64,000 nt of DNA from Arbacia lixula. Lineage: Eukaryota; Echinodermata; Echinoidea; Arbacioida; Arbaciidae. Under the pieces are notes generated by a model. That model did no database searches, was not told the origin of the DNA, and worked only from the letters and a program-made list of their open reading frames with translations. Positions 11,045 to 23,200 of the stretch are shown piece after piece; positions within the stretch are counted from its first letter, which is position 1; every line of letters begins with the position of its first letter. The stretch lies in contig OZ022593.1 of the NCBI GenBank assembly GCA_963669155.1, forward strand, positions 13,325,120 through 13,389,119. The letters are read 5' to 3'. Both the position numbers and the translations under genes were made by a program.

Positions 11045-11596
11045 CCACCCCCCCCCCCCCCCTCTATCTCTCTCTTCCTCCCACTCTCGCTATAGTATAT
11101 CCATCTCCCTCTCTCCCTCACCCCCTCCCCTCTCTCTCGCTACAGTATATCTCTCTCGCCCCTCCCCCCACCTCTCTCTCGCTACAGGAGAGTACCCCCA
11201 ACCCCTCTCTCTCTTTCACTACAGGGGTATACCCTCGCCCCCCCCCCCCATCTCTCTCTCCCTCCCCCTCTCGCTATAGTATATTCATTTCCCTCTCTCC
11301 CTCACCCCCCCCCCCCTCTCTCGCTAGAGTATATCTCTCTCGCGCCCCCCCCCCCCCTTTCTCGCTACAGTTTATCTCTCTCGCCCCCCCCCCTTTCTCT
11401 CGCTACAGGAGTATACCCCCCCCCCTCTCTCTCTCTCTTTCTCTCTCTCTCGATACAGGAGTATATCCCCCCTCTCTCTCGCTATAGGAGTGTAGTCTCC
11501 CTCCCCCTACCTCTCCCTCTCTCGCGGTAGGAGCATCCCTCTTCCCCCCCCCCCCCCCCTCTCGGTATAGGAGTATATTCCCCCCCCCCTCTCTCC

Positions 11597-11641
<45 letters not shown>

Positions 11642-11667
11642 GGAGTGTATCCTTCTCCCCCCCCCAC

Positions 11668-11719
<52 letters not shown>

Positions 11720-11790
11720 TACACACACGCGCTCTCACGCTCTTCCTCACTTTCTCTCTCTCTCTTTCTTTTTACATTTCCGTATCCATC
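11045..11790. repeat. C/CT-rich minisatellite with repeated TCGCTACAGGAG word
   Basis: A pyrimidine-rich tract of about 750 bp built of irregular 50-65-bp units: a C run, a CTCTCTCT run, then TCGCTACAG, TCGCTATAG or TCGATACAG and a GTATA word. It ends in long pure (CT)n from about 11600. The opposite strand yields only Arg/Glu-repeat frames. Confidence 0.9.
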
Positions 11791-11799
11791 GATCATATC

Positions 11800-13150
11800 T
11801 CTTTCGACTGTTTGTCTAGTATATCTATGTAATCCTTTATGTCCTTTGTATCGTGCTCATTAATGCTTCATGCAAAGTCATGGACAAACGTCCAGCTTTT
11901 CTAGCTGGAATGTCAATAATCTAGGGATTCTAAGCAATCTAGGGCTTTCCAGTCAATGTTACTTTTATGCTACATAAAAGTTTTATGCTGGAACGTATCA
12001 CTGAGAATTCGAAAGGGAAAGTACTACTTTCGCCTTTTGACCATATTATTCATTACGTCTATCGGTTAATGTCAATCAGTTATTATTCAATAGAACCATA
12101 GACGTTATGATAGCAAAGTTGAATAATGATTGAGCATAATATACTTTAATCAATATCAATCATGTACATATAAAAAACGTAAACAGGAAATCGAGTTTGA
12201 ATCACTTAAACATGAAACTTAAACGTTGAAACAATTTTAATGTAATAAATAGACATAATCTATCTATTACATATTAAAATTCAAGTTCAATAATTATTGA
12301 CGAGGTGTACTTATCATTTTTTTCAACAACAAGAAGAATATAATATTTGACAAATAAAGTTACAGAAACGTAATTAAATGGAATGTATATAGTAGTACGA
12401 CCAATGACAAGCTTGAAACCAACCTTTTCAACATGATTAATTGAGTGAACAGGCATAACCCAAATCCCGGAACACGGACCCATAAATGCTATAAGACGTT
12501 TCAGAGAAAAACCCTCTCGACTCCATTTTAAACTTCGAACTGCGCAAGAAAAGTGCAGTCCTGAGTTCACGAACAAAACTATTCATCCAGGAAAGTTGAC
12601 CTATATAAGTCCTTGTGTGGTCACACGTATACGAAGTGCACATTATATTAAGGCCGTACACTAAAGGACTTCTCCCATCTTCATATCATCATTGAAAAAC
12701 GATATTGATATAAAATAGGTTTACATTTTACATACATGTATTTCACTAAAGGAGACATCGCGGCGATTCATGAGACCGTAATATGTGCTGCTGACTTGCG
12801 CTCTCACCAAGGCTACGTCGCTGCAACTTTTTCCTGTCTCAATTTGTGTAATTATCTACATAGTCATCTATCATACAGTTTTCTCCTCAGTCTTCTTGGT
12901 CTCAAGCCGGGTCTCAAGCAGATTCGGAGACGTCACCCCAGTCTTGGTACAGACTTGGTAGAGACTAACATCTCCGAAGACTTGACCCGGGAAGGTAGCA
13001 GTGGCGTAGAATAGAGAGGTTTGTGGTAGTCTGCATTGGTAAGAAAGACTTTAAAAAGTTTAGAGTGATTGTATCATGGTGGCAGCTGCTCCTTATTGTT
13101 CCCACACAAAGGAGCGCGCCCCGTGTTACCTTCACGGTGGCGACAATTAT
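11800..13150. other. No gene recognised
   Basis: AT-rich, with occasional open frames of 70-100 codons on both strands that lack recognisable motifs. At about 12900-13010 the words GGGTCTCAAGCAGATTCGGA and GACTTGACCCGGGAAGG are more GC-rich, but no splice-bounded exon could be supported. Confidence 0.45.
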
Positions 13151-13154
13151 CTTT

Positions 13155-13400
13155 GCAGAGGGAGAGCGAAGGGGAAGGGGAGTTAGAGGGGAAGAGAGAG
13201 AATGGGAGAAAGGGTGAGAGAGAAAGAGAGAGACAGAGAGAGAGACAGAGAGAGAGACAGAGACAGAGAGAGACAGAGACAGAGACAGAGAAAGAGAGGG
13301 GGTGTCAGAGAGATAGAGCGAGATAGGGTGTAGATAGGTAGATGGAGGGGGTAGGGAGGGGGGAGCAGTACAGGAGGGAGGGGTAGGGGGCAGAGAAGCA
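13155..13400. repeat. GA-rich purine tract
   Basis: Irregular GAGAGACAGAGA repeats followed by G-rich sequence. Simple sequence, no coding potential. Confidence 0.9.
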
Positions 13401-13611
13401 GAAGTATATGGACATAATACATATAATGAGAAAGGAGGAGAAATATAGAAAAGATGTGCCCACTCGGCTGACTTATTGACTGGAAACGTCTGTGCTTCAA
13501 AACTAGGCCCATGACGCTGATGATTCGGGAATTATTAAGGGAATACCATGAAACTATTACCCACGTATACTAAAACCTCCATGGTATTACCAAGGATGTA
13601 TGGCCGAGTAG

Positions 13612-13651
13612 AAGCACCCCCCCCCCCCTCTTCTTTCTCTCCCCCCCCCCC

Positions 13652-13700
<49 letters not shown>

Positions 13701-13735
13701 GTCCCTCTCACTATCTCACCCAGTCTCTCTCTCCC
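13612..13735. repeat. C tract plus (CT)n
   Basis: Two poly-C runs followed by about 60 bp of (CT)n. From 13740 to 14640 I see no feature. Confidence 0.93.
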
Positions 13736-14653
13736 CTTTGTGCACGTGCGAGGGTCAGAGTCCCGTGGCCATTATAAACTTCCCATTCAATTCAGAGCGA
13801 GATAACTCGATCTCCAAACAGTTTATTTTCCCGTTGTTCCCAGGTCCCCCTGCGTAGTATACATAACGAGTTAGATATATGCATGTGCATGGCAGGTCGG
13901 GGTTGAACATCGACGTATTACACGCTCTCGGGATGCCGATAATTCACTGTGTGGACTGCGCTTTTTTGTTCAATTTGCAACACTCGGGATTTTATCCACA
14001 TTCAGTGAGCAGAATACATCGTGGAGACTGAATGGTTACACCATGGACCCTATGGTTACACTGACAATTAAGCAGTGTGGTTGATCCTCATCGCTTTCTA
14101 GTTAACATTTGAGCGTTACAGTGTATATATTGCATTTCTTTGATGAGGGTCTACCAAGATAGACGACTTGAACTATATAATGCAGTATTGATATGTGCTC
14201 GACGGCTAAGAGGAAGTATGAATGGCTTCATCAAAGATCGTCCAAATAATTGATTGCGAAACATGCGTAATATGTGATAAAGTGATGATTTCACATATGC
14301 GCTGAGAGAACGACAACGAGATCAGCTTGCTATCAACGGAGTCAAGGTCCGTTCAGACGTATACGCTTATACCGCTTGTGAAACTGTCACTTCTAGTATC
14401 GGACCATCCAGGTAACCGACGAATCGCTTTGACATTTGTACACATTGTGACAAGCAGCCGGTTTCTTGCCTTGTCTAATGTTCAAAGTGCACGCGGCAAA
14501 TGGCAGCGCGGCAAACTGATTCCGCGTGTACGTGCCTTTATCATTCTTATCTGATACTGAAGGATGCTTGTTTCTTTTTGAACGGAAACGAGAGCTGTCT
14601 GGGAAGTCCGATGCTTGAACAGTGACTCACACGATAAGGGACAAACCCCTTGG

Positions 14654-14768
14654 TGACGTCAGACGAGCTGATCAAGAGAGCCGGGAGCCTACAGGACCTA
14701 CGGCTTACTTTCACGATTTTGCCACGGTTATGTAGGCGTAAGGGCCTACGAATGGAAGTGTGACGTCA
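14654..14768 (+). promoter_or_regulatory. Two perfect CRE palindromes upstream of the P450
   Basis: TGACGTCA occurs at 14654-14661 and again at 14761-14768, 485 and 378 bp before the P450 start codon. TGACGTCA is the full consensus site for CREB/ATF proteins, and steroidogenic P450 genes are commonly cAMP-responsive. A TGCATAAAT word at about 14774 could be a weak TATA-like element, and CATTCATGTAAGGAT near 14895 could be the donor of a non-coding first exon. Only the two palindromes are certain; the promoter role is inferred from position. Confidence 0.45.
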
Positions 14769-15138
14769 CCTTTTGCATAAATCCATGAATAACCGGGTTC
14801 TGCGATTCGTCCAGTCGCAGAGCCGTACGACTCATCGGATCGTGTGGTGGCGATGGTTGCACTCTAGCTCTTCCAAATCGGCATCACGCAACATTCATGT
14901 AAGGATACTTGATTTTTCTCTCTAAACATCGTTTGCCAAGAAGATTTACTCTATCATTTTGAATTAAGAGTAAACACAACCAGCCATTACAACCGTTCTC
15001 CATCATTATCATCTCATCGTTTGGCCTGATGACTGAGCAAGGGCACTGTATCATTTAAACATGACTCATGTTCCATCATGGGACGTTGATGGACTTTCGG
15101 ACACCCTCGTATATTTCTGGTAAATTATCCAGTTAATA

Positions 15139-15313
15139 ATGATGGCAATGATGGATTCCTTCTTGGAAGGCGTGGTCCCTCTTACGGTCACCATGACAAC
15201 TACGGCCCTCCCACTCATCTTGATTGTAACCCTAGTTTGGTGGTGGGGCACCGCCAGACCGCCTGGATTCCCGCCCGGACCCCGGGGGCTGCCACTCCTA
15301 GGCAGCATACTGT
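15139..15313 (+). CDS. P450 exon 1: membrane anchor and proline hinge
   Basis: Starts at ATG and ends CTG T before GTGAGT (phase 1). Encodes residues 1-58: a hydrophobic anchor with a WWW end, then the [11 protein letters not shown] hinge diagnostic of microsomal P450s. Confidence 0.9.
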
Positions 15314-15464
15314 GTGAGTCGTTCGAGTTGTTTATTGTATTATTGTTAAGATCTTAGTGATGATGATGACGATGATGAGACGGTGGTGATGCTGATGGGG
15401 AAAAAGATAGTGCCGACGGTGGTGACGACAACGACGTTGATGGTAACAATAATGATGATAATGG

Positions 15465-15501
<37 letters not shown>

Positions 15502-16457
15502 AATGATGGTGATAATGATGATGATTTTGATGGTGATAGTGAATGACGGTTATGATTATGAACAGAAGAAAAAAAGACATTTAAGGGAGAAGGGAAATGA
15601 TAGAGAATAGTAATCAGAAGACGGATACACGGAGGAGGACAAACGGAACAAAACAGAAAAAGAAGAAGAAACAAGGGATGAAAATGGGAGAGGGGAAGAA
15701 AGTAATCAACTGTATCCTAAACAGGGAAAGAGACTAACAATGTCAGAAAAAAAAATTGTACATAATCTTTATGATCTATTTTTGTTACATTTTCATCATG
15801 CTCATCAATTGGCTTGCTGTAGCCATGACTGCGAGTCCTGAAGAGATATTTTCTAGGTGGTCGAAGCTGTACGGCGACGTGATCGGGTTTCGAGCGGGAC
15901 AACGCTGGATGGTCGCTATCAACCACGAGGAGGCAATCAGAGAGGCCCTGATCAAACACGGGCTCGACTTCGCTGGGAGACCAGATTTCTTCTCGTGTGA
16001 GTTCATGACTGTTTTTGACTTATGATTGCCTGGTGTTCATCACTTTGCCTTTTCACAAGGTTCCACTTCATTTCTCATCTTCTCCGCCATCTTCCATCTC
16101 TTCCTTTGTCGTCTTCTTAGCCTTCTTAAACTCGTCTACCTTTAAATCCCTTTCACTTCCTTCTTCTTTCCTTCTCTATCAGTGTTCTTGTTCTTCCTCC
16201 ACTCCTTCTTTGTTTTCTTCTCCAACCTCTTCTTTTCTTCTTCATTTGGATTTTCTCGTTCTTCTTCATATTCGTCTACTGCCATATCTGTACCTTGTCC
16301 TTCGTTAATATCCTCTTCACCAACGAACACTCGTCAATTCTCACTCTGCTCCGTCCCTTCTCTCTTTCTTCCTTTATCACACTCTTCTTGTTCTCTTATT
16401 CTCTCTCTTTCCTCCTTGTATCTTTCTGCCCCCCCCCCCATATCTCCCTCCCCCCCC

Positions 16458-16507
<50 letters not shown>

Positions 16508-18122
16508 TCTCTCCGTCTGTTCCTCTTTTTCGTCTGAACATCTCACTTCCTTTTCCGTATCTCCATCCCTATTGTACTCCCTGCTCTTTTCATTTTGCTG
16601 GTTCAAATTCAACAATCTTACCCACTCCCTGTAAAGTATGTACAAACTTTTTTGTTAAGGTATCGCAGATCGCTAAAAAAAAAAAAAAAAGCAGGACAGT
16701 CGTTCCCAAATGAAAAGTGCGTTGGCATAGTAATTACAAACATGATTGGGTCATTAACTGCTGTCATACTGTTTGGGCAAACAATCGGATGCGCATACAC
16801 ACGGTTCGGTAATCTTCGTACTAACAGAGGAATATCAAGCAGTAAAGAGATCGCAGTTGACTGCGGTAAAGTACACTGAACTTTCTTAACACTTTGCTAT
16901 TGTTCGTTGGCCTTATTGGAGCACAGTTCATTACAGCCCCCTTTTCAACTCCTCAATCATTTTTCACGCAAAACATTTTTTCTGTAAATCTCGTAAATAT
17001 TTGAGTTAAAGAAATCTTCCGGATGTAAGGTTTTTAGGTATATAAACATTTTCTTCCCTCTTTTGTCATGGTGTCACGCATCACGTATCATCTTCCTACG
17101 GCCTCGTCTCCTTCCTTTTTTGGTATTTATTTATATAATTTTAATGAAACTCCTCACTCATTAGCTGTCGTGTTGTTTTCATGTAATAATATGGTTTATT
17201 GCTTTTGTTTTATTCTTTGTAATATGCTCCATGACATTGGCGTGTTTGGATAACTAACACGAAATTAAATTACCCCTTTTTTCTGTCTCATGATACGTTC
17301 ACACGAAGGCGGGTTTCAGCTGCTTTGCCAGAATGCACAAACCCTGCAAAAGGCCCAATAATATTTTTGCTTCCGTGTCAACGTGCCCTTATGTGTTTTT
17401 TCCTTTTTAATGTTCTCTCGTCAGTTGATGTCTTCACGTATGGGTTCAAGGATCTCATCTTCAGCACGTATTCAGATACATGGAAGGTGCACCACAAGCA
17501 CGCATGCGCAGCCCTGAGGTATATTATGACGTCATTTTCATTTTCTGTGGTATGGCTTCAAGGGAAACTCTGGTCAGCAAAAAAGTAGCTGTCATTGAAC
17601 AAAGAGAAAACATATCAAAAATAGTTTGAACAAGAATAACAGAAACAATAAGAGCTGATATTGGCAACATTCATTCCTAATTTCTGTATTACTTCTCTGA
17701 AATAATCTCCGAAACCTCGCTTTTATGTATTTGTCGGGAGATTTGTCCTTTTATTGTAAGCAACTAATTTTTTGCGGGGGTTGCAAAATGCATTGAAAAA
17801 GAACGTACCATAATCGCAAGTCTAGGACGTAGGCTACGTCCTTCTGTAAACAAAATTGTAGTCAAGAACATGAATTTGTGAAATCTTTGCACAGACAATT
17901 TGCTTCTGGTAAGCGGCTGGAGGTCCTCCTACACTCCTCCATCAGCAAGCTCGATGACTACCTCTCGGTTCGCCAGGGCAATCCCGTAGATCCCAAGCTC
18001 ATGATCACTCTCCTACTGTACAACATCATGTCGACCATGTGTTTCGGCAAAGAGTACGTTTTGCATTTATCTTTTTGTGGAAACGATGTGTGCTGAGGGA
18101 GAGAAAGGGAGAGAGGGGGTGG

Positions 18123-18186
<64 letters not shown>

Positions 18187-18221
18187 GAGAGAGACAGACA
18201 GACAGAGAGACAGAGAGAGAC

Positions 18222-18253
<32 letters not shown>

Positions 18254-18847
18254 ACACAGAGAGAGAGACAGAGACAGAGACAGAGACAGAGACAGAGGGA
18301 GAGACAGAGAGAGTTGAAGAAAGAAAGAAAGAGAGGGAGTGGCGTAGGGAAGGGGAGAAAGTGAAAGTGAGAGACAGAAAGAAAGAGACAGAGACAGATA
18401 CATAAAGAAAGCGATAGATTCAGAGACAGAGACAGAGCGAGCGCTAGAGAGAGAAAATAGAGAGTAGGGAAGGGGAAGGGAGAAAGTGATAAAGACAGAC
18501 AGAGAGAAAGACACGGAGAGAGAGACAGAGAGAGAGAGATTTTGAGAGACAGAGTGAGAGAATGTAAGAGAGCACGAAAGAAAGAGAGAGAGAGAAAGAG
18601 AGAGAGAGGGAGGGACAGAGAGTAGGAGCAAAGAGATGGCGGAAGAAAGAGAGAGAGGAGGGTAGAGGTAGAGATAAAGAAATAGAGATACGGGATAAAC
18701 GAAGGGGGAGGAGAAGAAGAAGAAGAAGAAGAAGAAGAAGAAGAAGAAGAAGAAGAAGAAGAAGAAGAAGAAGAAGAAGAAGAAGAAGAAGAAGAAGAAG
18801 AAGAAGGAGAAGAAGTAGAAGAAGAAGAAGAAGAAGAAGAAGAAGAA

Positions 18848-18879
<32 letters not shown>

Positions 18880-18934
18880 AGAAGAAGAGTGAGGAGGAGG
18901 AGGAGGAGAAGAAGAAGAAGAAGAAGAAGAAGAA

Positions 18935-18966
<32 letters not shown>

Positions 18967-20168
18967 TGGAGAAGAAGAAGAAGAAGAAGAAGAAGAAGAA
19001 GAAGCATTATAAGGAGGATAAGGAGAATAGAAATATAGACATGAAGGAAAGGCTTACATGTACAAAACGTTCCGTGTTATGATAAACATCGCATCCAACT
19101 TGTCCTTTCCTAGATACGACTTTCTCGATAAGAATCTGGTGTCTTGGATGGAAGACAATGAGCGACTGAACAAGGAGTTTGGAATGGGCGTGGCTGCAGA
19201 CTTCTTCCCCTGGGCCAGGTTCATTCCTTCCCCGGGGGTTAAGATGGTACACAGAATGAGGGACGAACTACATCGCTTTGTATGGGAGGAAATGGGCAGG
19301 CATAAGGAAAATTTTAATCCAGGTACAGCATAGAAAGCAACATTTCGAGGCAACCGTAACGATACATTGTCTCCATAATGTCTATATTTACACACATTCC
19401 GTGTCATATTTCAAACCTTACCATTTCAATGAAAAGTTTGTGTAATTCATGTTTCATGGAAGAACCCGCTTAAGCTATTTAGTCGAAGCTTCTCTTTTTT
19501 GGTCGAATGATGTTATAGCTTTGCCTAACAAACTTTTAGTAATCACGTTAAATAACATTATCTGCGAGCTTATGTTTTGCATTTCGTTACAATTTTGTTA
19601 GTCTACGCTTACTCTTGTCATTCGGTGTGACTTGGCAATTTTGAAAGGTTATTCTTTATTCTTCATGCAACTATTTGTGATGTAAAGAACCGTTTTATCC
19701 TATTTTATAGACAACTTGACAGACTTTTTCGACATGCTGCTATTAGCTCAGAAGGAAGCGAACGAGGACGTGACGTCACAGGCACATCAGTGGACGGACA
19801 CTCATATCGTCCTGACCGTCAGCAACATGTTTGCAGGTACACGGGACTTGATTAACCTTTCCATGGCCAGGCTAGGGCGTGCTCCATCGAATTTCCTGTA
19901 TAACTGGCGTGAGAATATCTCATCGGCACATAAAGGTTAATTAGGGGAAGGGGGGGGGGTATCACAAAGCGTTAACAGTAAAGAGTAATAAACGCTCCTG
20001 CCCAAATTACCTCATACCAGTAATATACATGTATATTTTGTTCAGATTTTGTCTGGCCACAGATGTACACAATGCGTTAGTGTTTGAATTACAGCTACAT
20101 AAGAAGTATAACTGTAGTGGCTGTATCGGTAGTAAAAGTAGTAGACATAGTAGTACTTGCAGTAGAAG

Positions 20169-20217
<49 letters not shown>

Positions 20218-23200
20218 GTAGTAGTCGTAGTAGTAGTAGTAGAAGAAGGAGTAGCAGTACTGATGTTGTTGATAACGTTGGGTATGGTGGTGACGACGAT
20301 AAAGTACGGGCATTAGTGTGTATATTAGTGATAATTATTTCCATTTCCGTTCTTCATTTATTGTCTTTGTCCTACCCCCCCCCCCCCCCTCTTCAGCTGG
20401 GATCCAAACCACGACCGAGACCCTGTACTGGGGTCTCGCCTTCATGGCCGAGTATCAAGACATCCAAAGCAAGGTCCAAGTCGAGATCGACTCCGTGATC
20501 GGAGCTGATCGCTTCCCCGTGCTCGCTGACCGCGGCAGCCTGCCGTACACGGAGGCCACGGTGAATGAAATCATGCGGTTCAGCTCCATTCTGCCCGTCG
20601 CGGTTCCCCACGCAACCACGGGTAACGTGGACTACAGTGAGTGCTCGTGATCAATGTACAGTAGTACCGAAGCGGTGTCGTCGTAGCCTTTGTTACGCAG
20701 GTTTCTAGTTATAAGCAACATCACTCAAACGAGAGACTCGCTAGTCCGTTATTGTCTAGCGGGCTGGTGTCGGGCATTCCTAATGAGGGTCCCCGCTATG
20801 ATTACCGCTGTTTGCTCTACCCATATAGTTTAGACCCGGTTATCTTGACAACATGCTCATACGACGTCACACTTTGGCATTCTTTACTCCTGCGATATGT
20901 TGCCTTCCTTTTGTTCGCGCGATTACACATTGTAGACTTACAAGATACTCGCCCAAACAACACCCATTTTCGTATCTCCTACAGGAGGGACTAGTCTGTG
21001 GAACTATTACCAACTATCCTATACAAACAAATTATGCGAAAATGGGGAATTAATAAGCAACTAGACGCCGATCAATCTCTGACCTACCATTAGCTGAACG
21101 ACCAGTCGTTTTTCCAGACGGCAATCAAACAGCGATTCGTAAATTCCTTTGTTTTGGTTGGCAGTTGGTGATATGCCAATATGCCGGTTTACTCACGTAG
21201 TCAAATTTATGGATGTTTCTACCCTCGGGGCTTAGTAACGAGCTATTCCATTATTTCAGTATTTGGATTCCACTTTGCATACATTAGTTGTTGCTATATC
21301 GGGCGAACCTCGGGCAAGCTTTCCGGTTGTCAGGGGCAACATTTGTTGAATTGGTATGCATACAATTTCAATATGTTAGTAAACCGGTCTATTGCATCAA
21401 ACTGTGGTTGGTAACCATATTTTATTATGCCCACAGCAATGAGATTCATATTAGTGGGGCGGTTAAGCTCAAAATATTGGCCGGATTGTGCACTTAATGA
21501 CTAAAGCATGAAATTTTCACCACATCATCGTTATGATCTAAGCTTCGATTTAAGCTATGGAAGCACTTTGGACTTGACCTCTGGTGACCTCTGGTGACCT
21601 TGAAAGGTCATTGGCGTCAAAATCATGTTTTTTCCAATTCAGCACTAGCTAACTTCATTAAAATTATATATTTATTTGCTAAATGTCATCGTTATGACCT
21701 AAGCTTTGATTTAAGCTATGGAAGCATTTTGTACTTGACCTCTGGTGACCTCTGGTGACCTTTAAAGGTCATTTGTGTCGAAATCATGTTTTTTTTCCTA
21801 TTTAGCACTAGCTAACTTGATTAAAATTATATATTTCTTTGGTAAATGTCATCATTATGACCGAATCTTCGATTTAAGCTATGGAAGAACTTTGGACTTG
21901 ACCTCTGGTGACCTCTGGTGACCTTGAAAGGTCATTGGCGTCAAAATCACGTTTTTTCCAATTCAGCACTAGCTAACTTCATTAAAATTATATATGTCTT
22001 TGTATCATCGTTATGACCTAAGTTTCGATTTAAGCTATGGAAGCACTTTGTACTTGACCTCTGGTGACCTCTGGTGACCTTTAAAGGTCATTTGTGTCAA
22101 AACCATGCTTTTTTTTTCTATTCAGCACTATCTAACCTGATTAAAATTATATATTTCTTTGGTAAATGTCATCATTATGGCCTAAGCTTCGATTTAAGCT
22201 ATGAAAGCTCTTTGTACATGACCTCTGTTGGCCTCTGGTTACCTCTGGTGACCTTGAAAGGTCATTGGCGTCGAAATAATGTTTTTTCCTATTTAGCACT
22301 AGCTAACTTGATTAAAATTATATGTTTCTTTGCTAACTGTCATCGTTATGACCTAAGCTTCGATTTAAGCTATGGAAGCACTTTTTATTTGACCTCTGGT
22401 GACCTCTGGTGACCTTTAAAGGTCATGGACGTCAAAATCATTTTTAAGGCCCCATTTTGCTTACTATCCATGGGTAAAGCGACACTACTGACCACTTAGT
22501 CGGTTTGCATGCCCATATGTCACATTTATTGTGCACAACTTTAATAAATTTCCCTTTCTAGAATGAACAAAGATTTCTGTAGAGTTGTTTGTGTCAAAGT
22601 AAAGGGGTAGGAAGTACCCTATCATGTAGCCCTACCCCTAATCGGGATATCTGGGAATGTTAGTCCTATGCAATGAAAGAGGCACATATATTTATCTATA
22701 TTAATCAATATATAACGTATTACTGTATTTCTGAAATGGACTTGGTATTTAGGGTTGTCAGTGAATCAAATAGGTAGCCATTTACACCCCACTTCACAGC
22801 ATTTACAATAGTTAGCTACGTAGCAATACTTTATACTGGATACTATCACTTTAGGTATAATTCAGTTTACTAATAAGAATTATTTTTGGGATGGGTGGGG
22901 TGAGGGGTTGTGTGTGGCAAAAGGTACAAACCCCCAACCCTTCCTTACTTCAGGATTTTGTAAATGGATATTGACATGGTCATCGACATTATCAATATTT
23001 ACCAAGCAGGTATTAGGATGATGAGTAAAAAGCCTGATAAATGCTAAATAATTAGCAATGAGTCAATTAAAATCATGTACATGTATATTTTCTCTCCTTG
23101 AAGCACCAAAAAGGGCAAGATATACCCTTGCTATGACCCATTTGAAGTGGAACAACACTGTCAAAATCTGTATTCATAGCTCTCAGTTTATCCAACTTTT

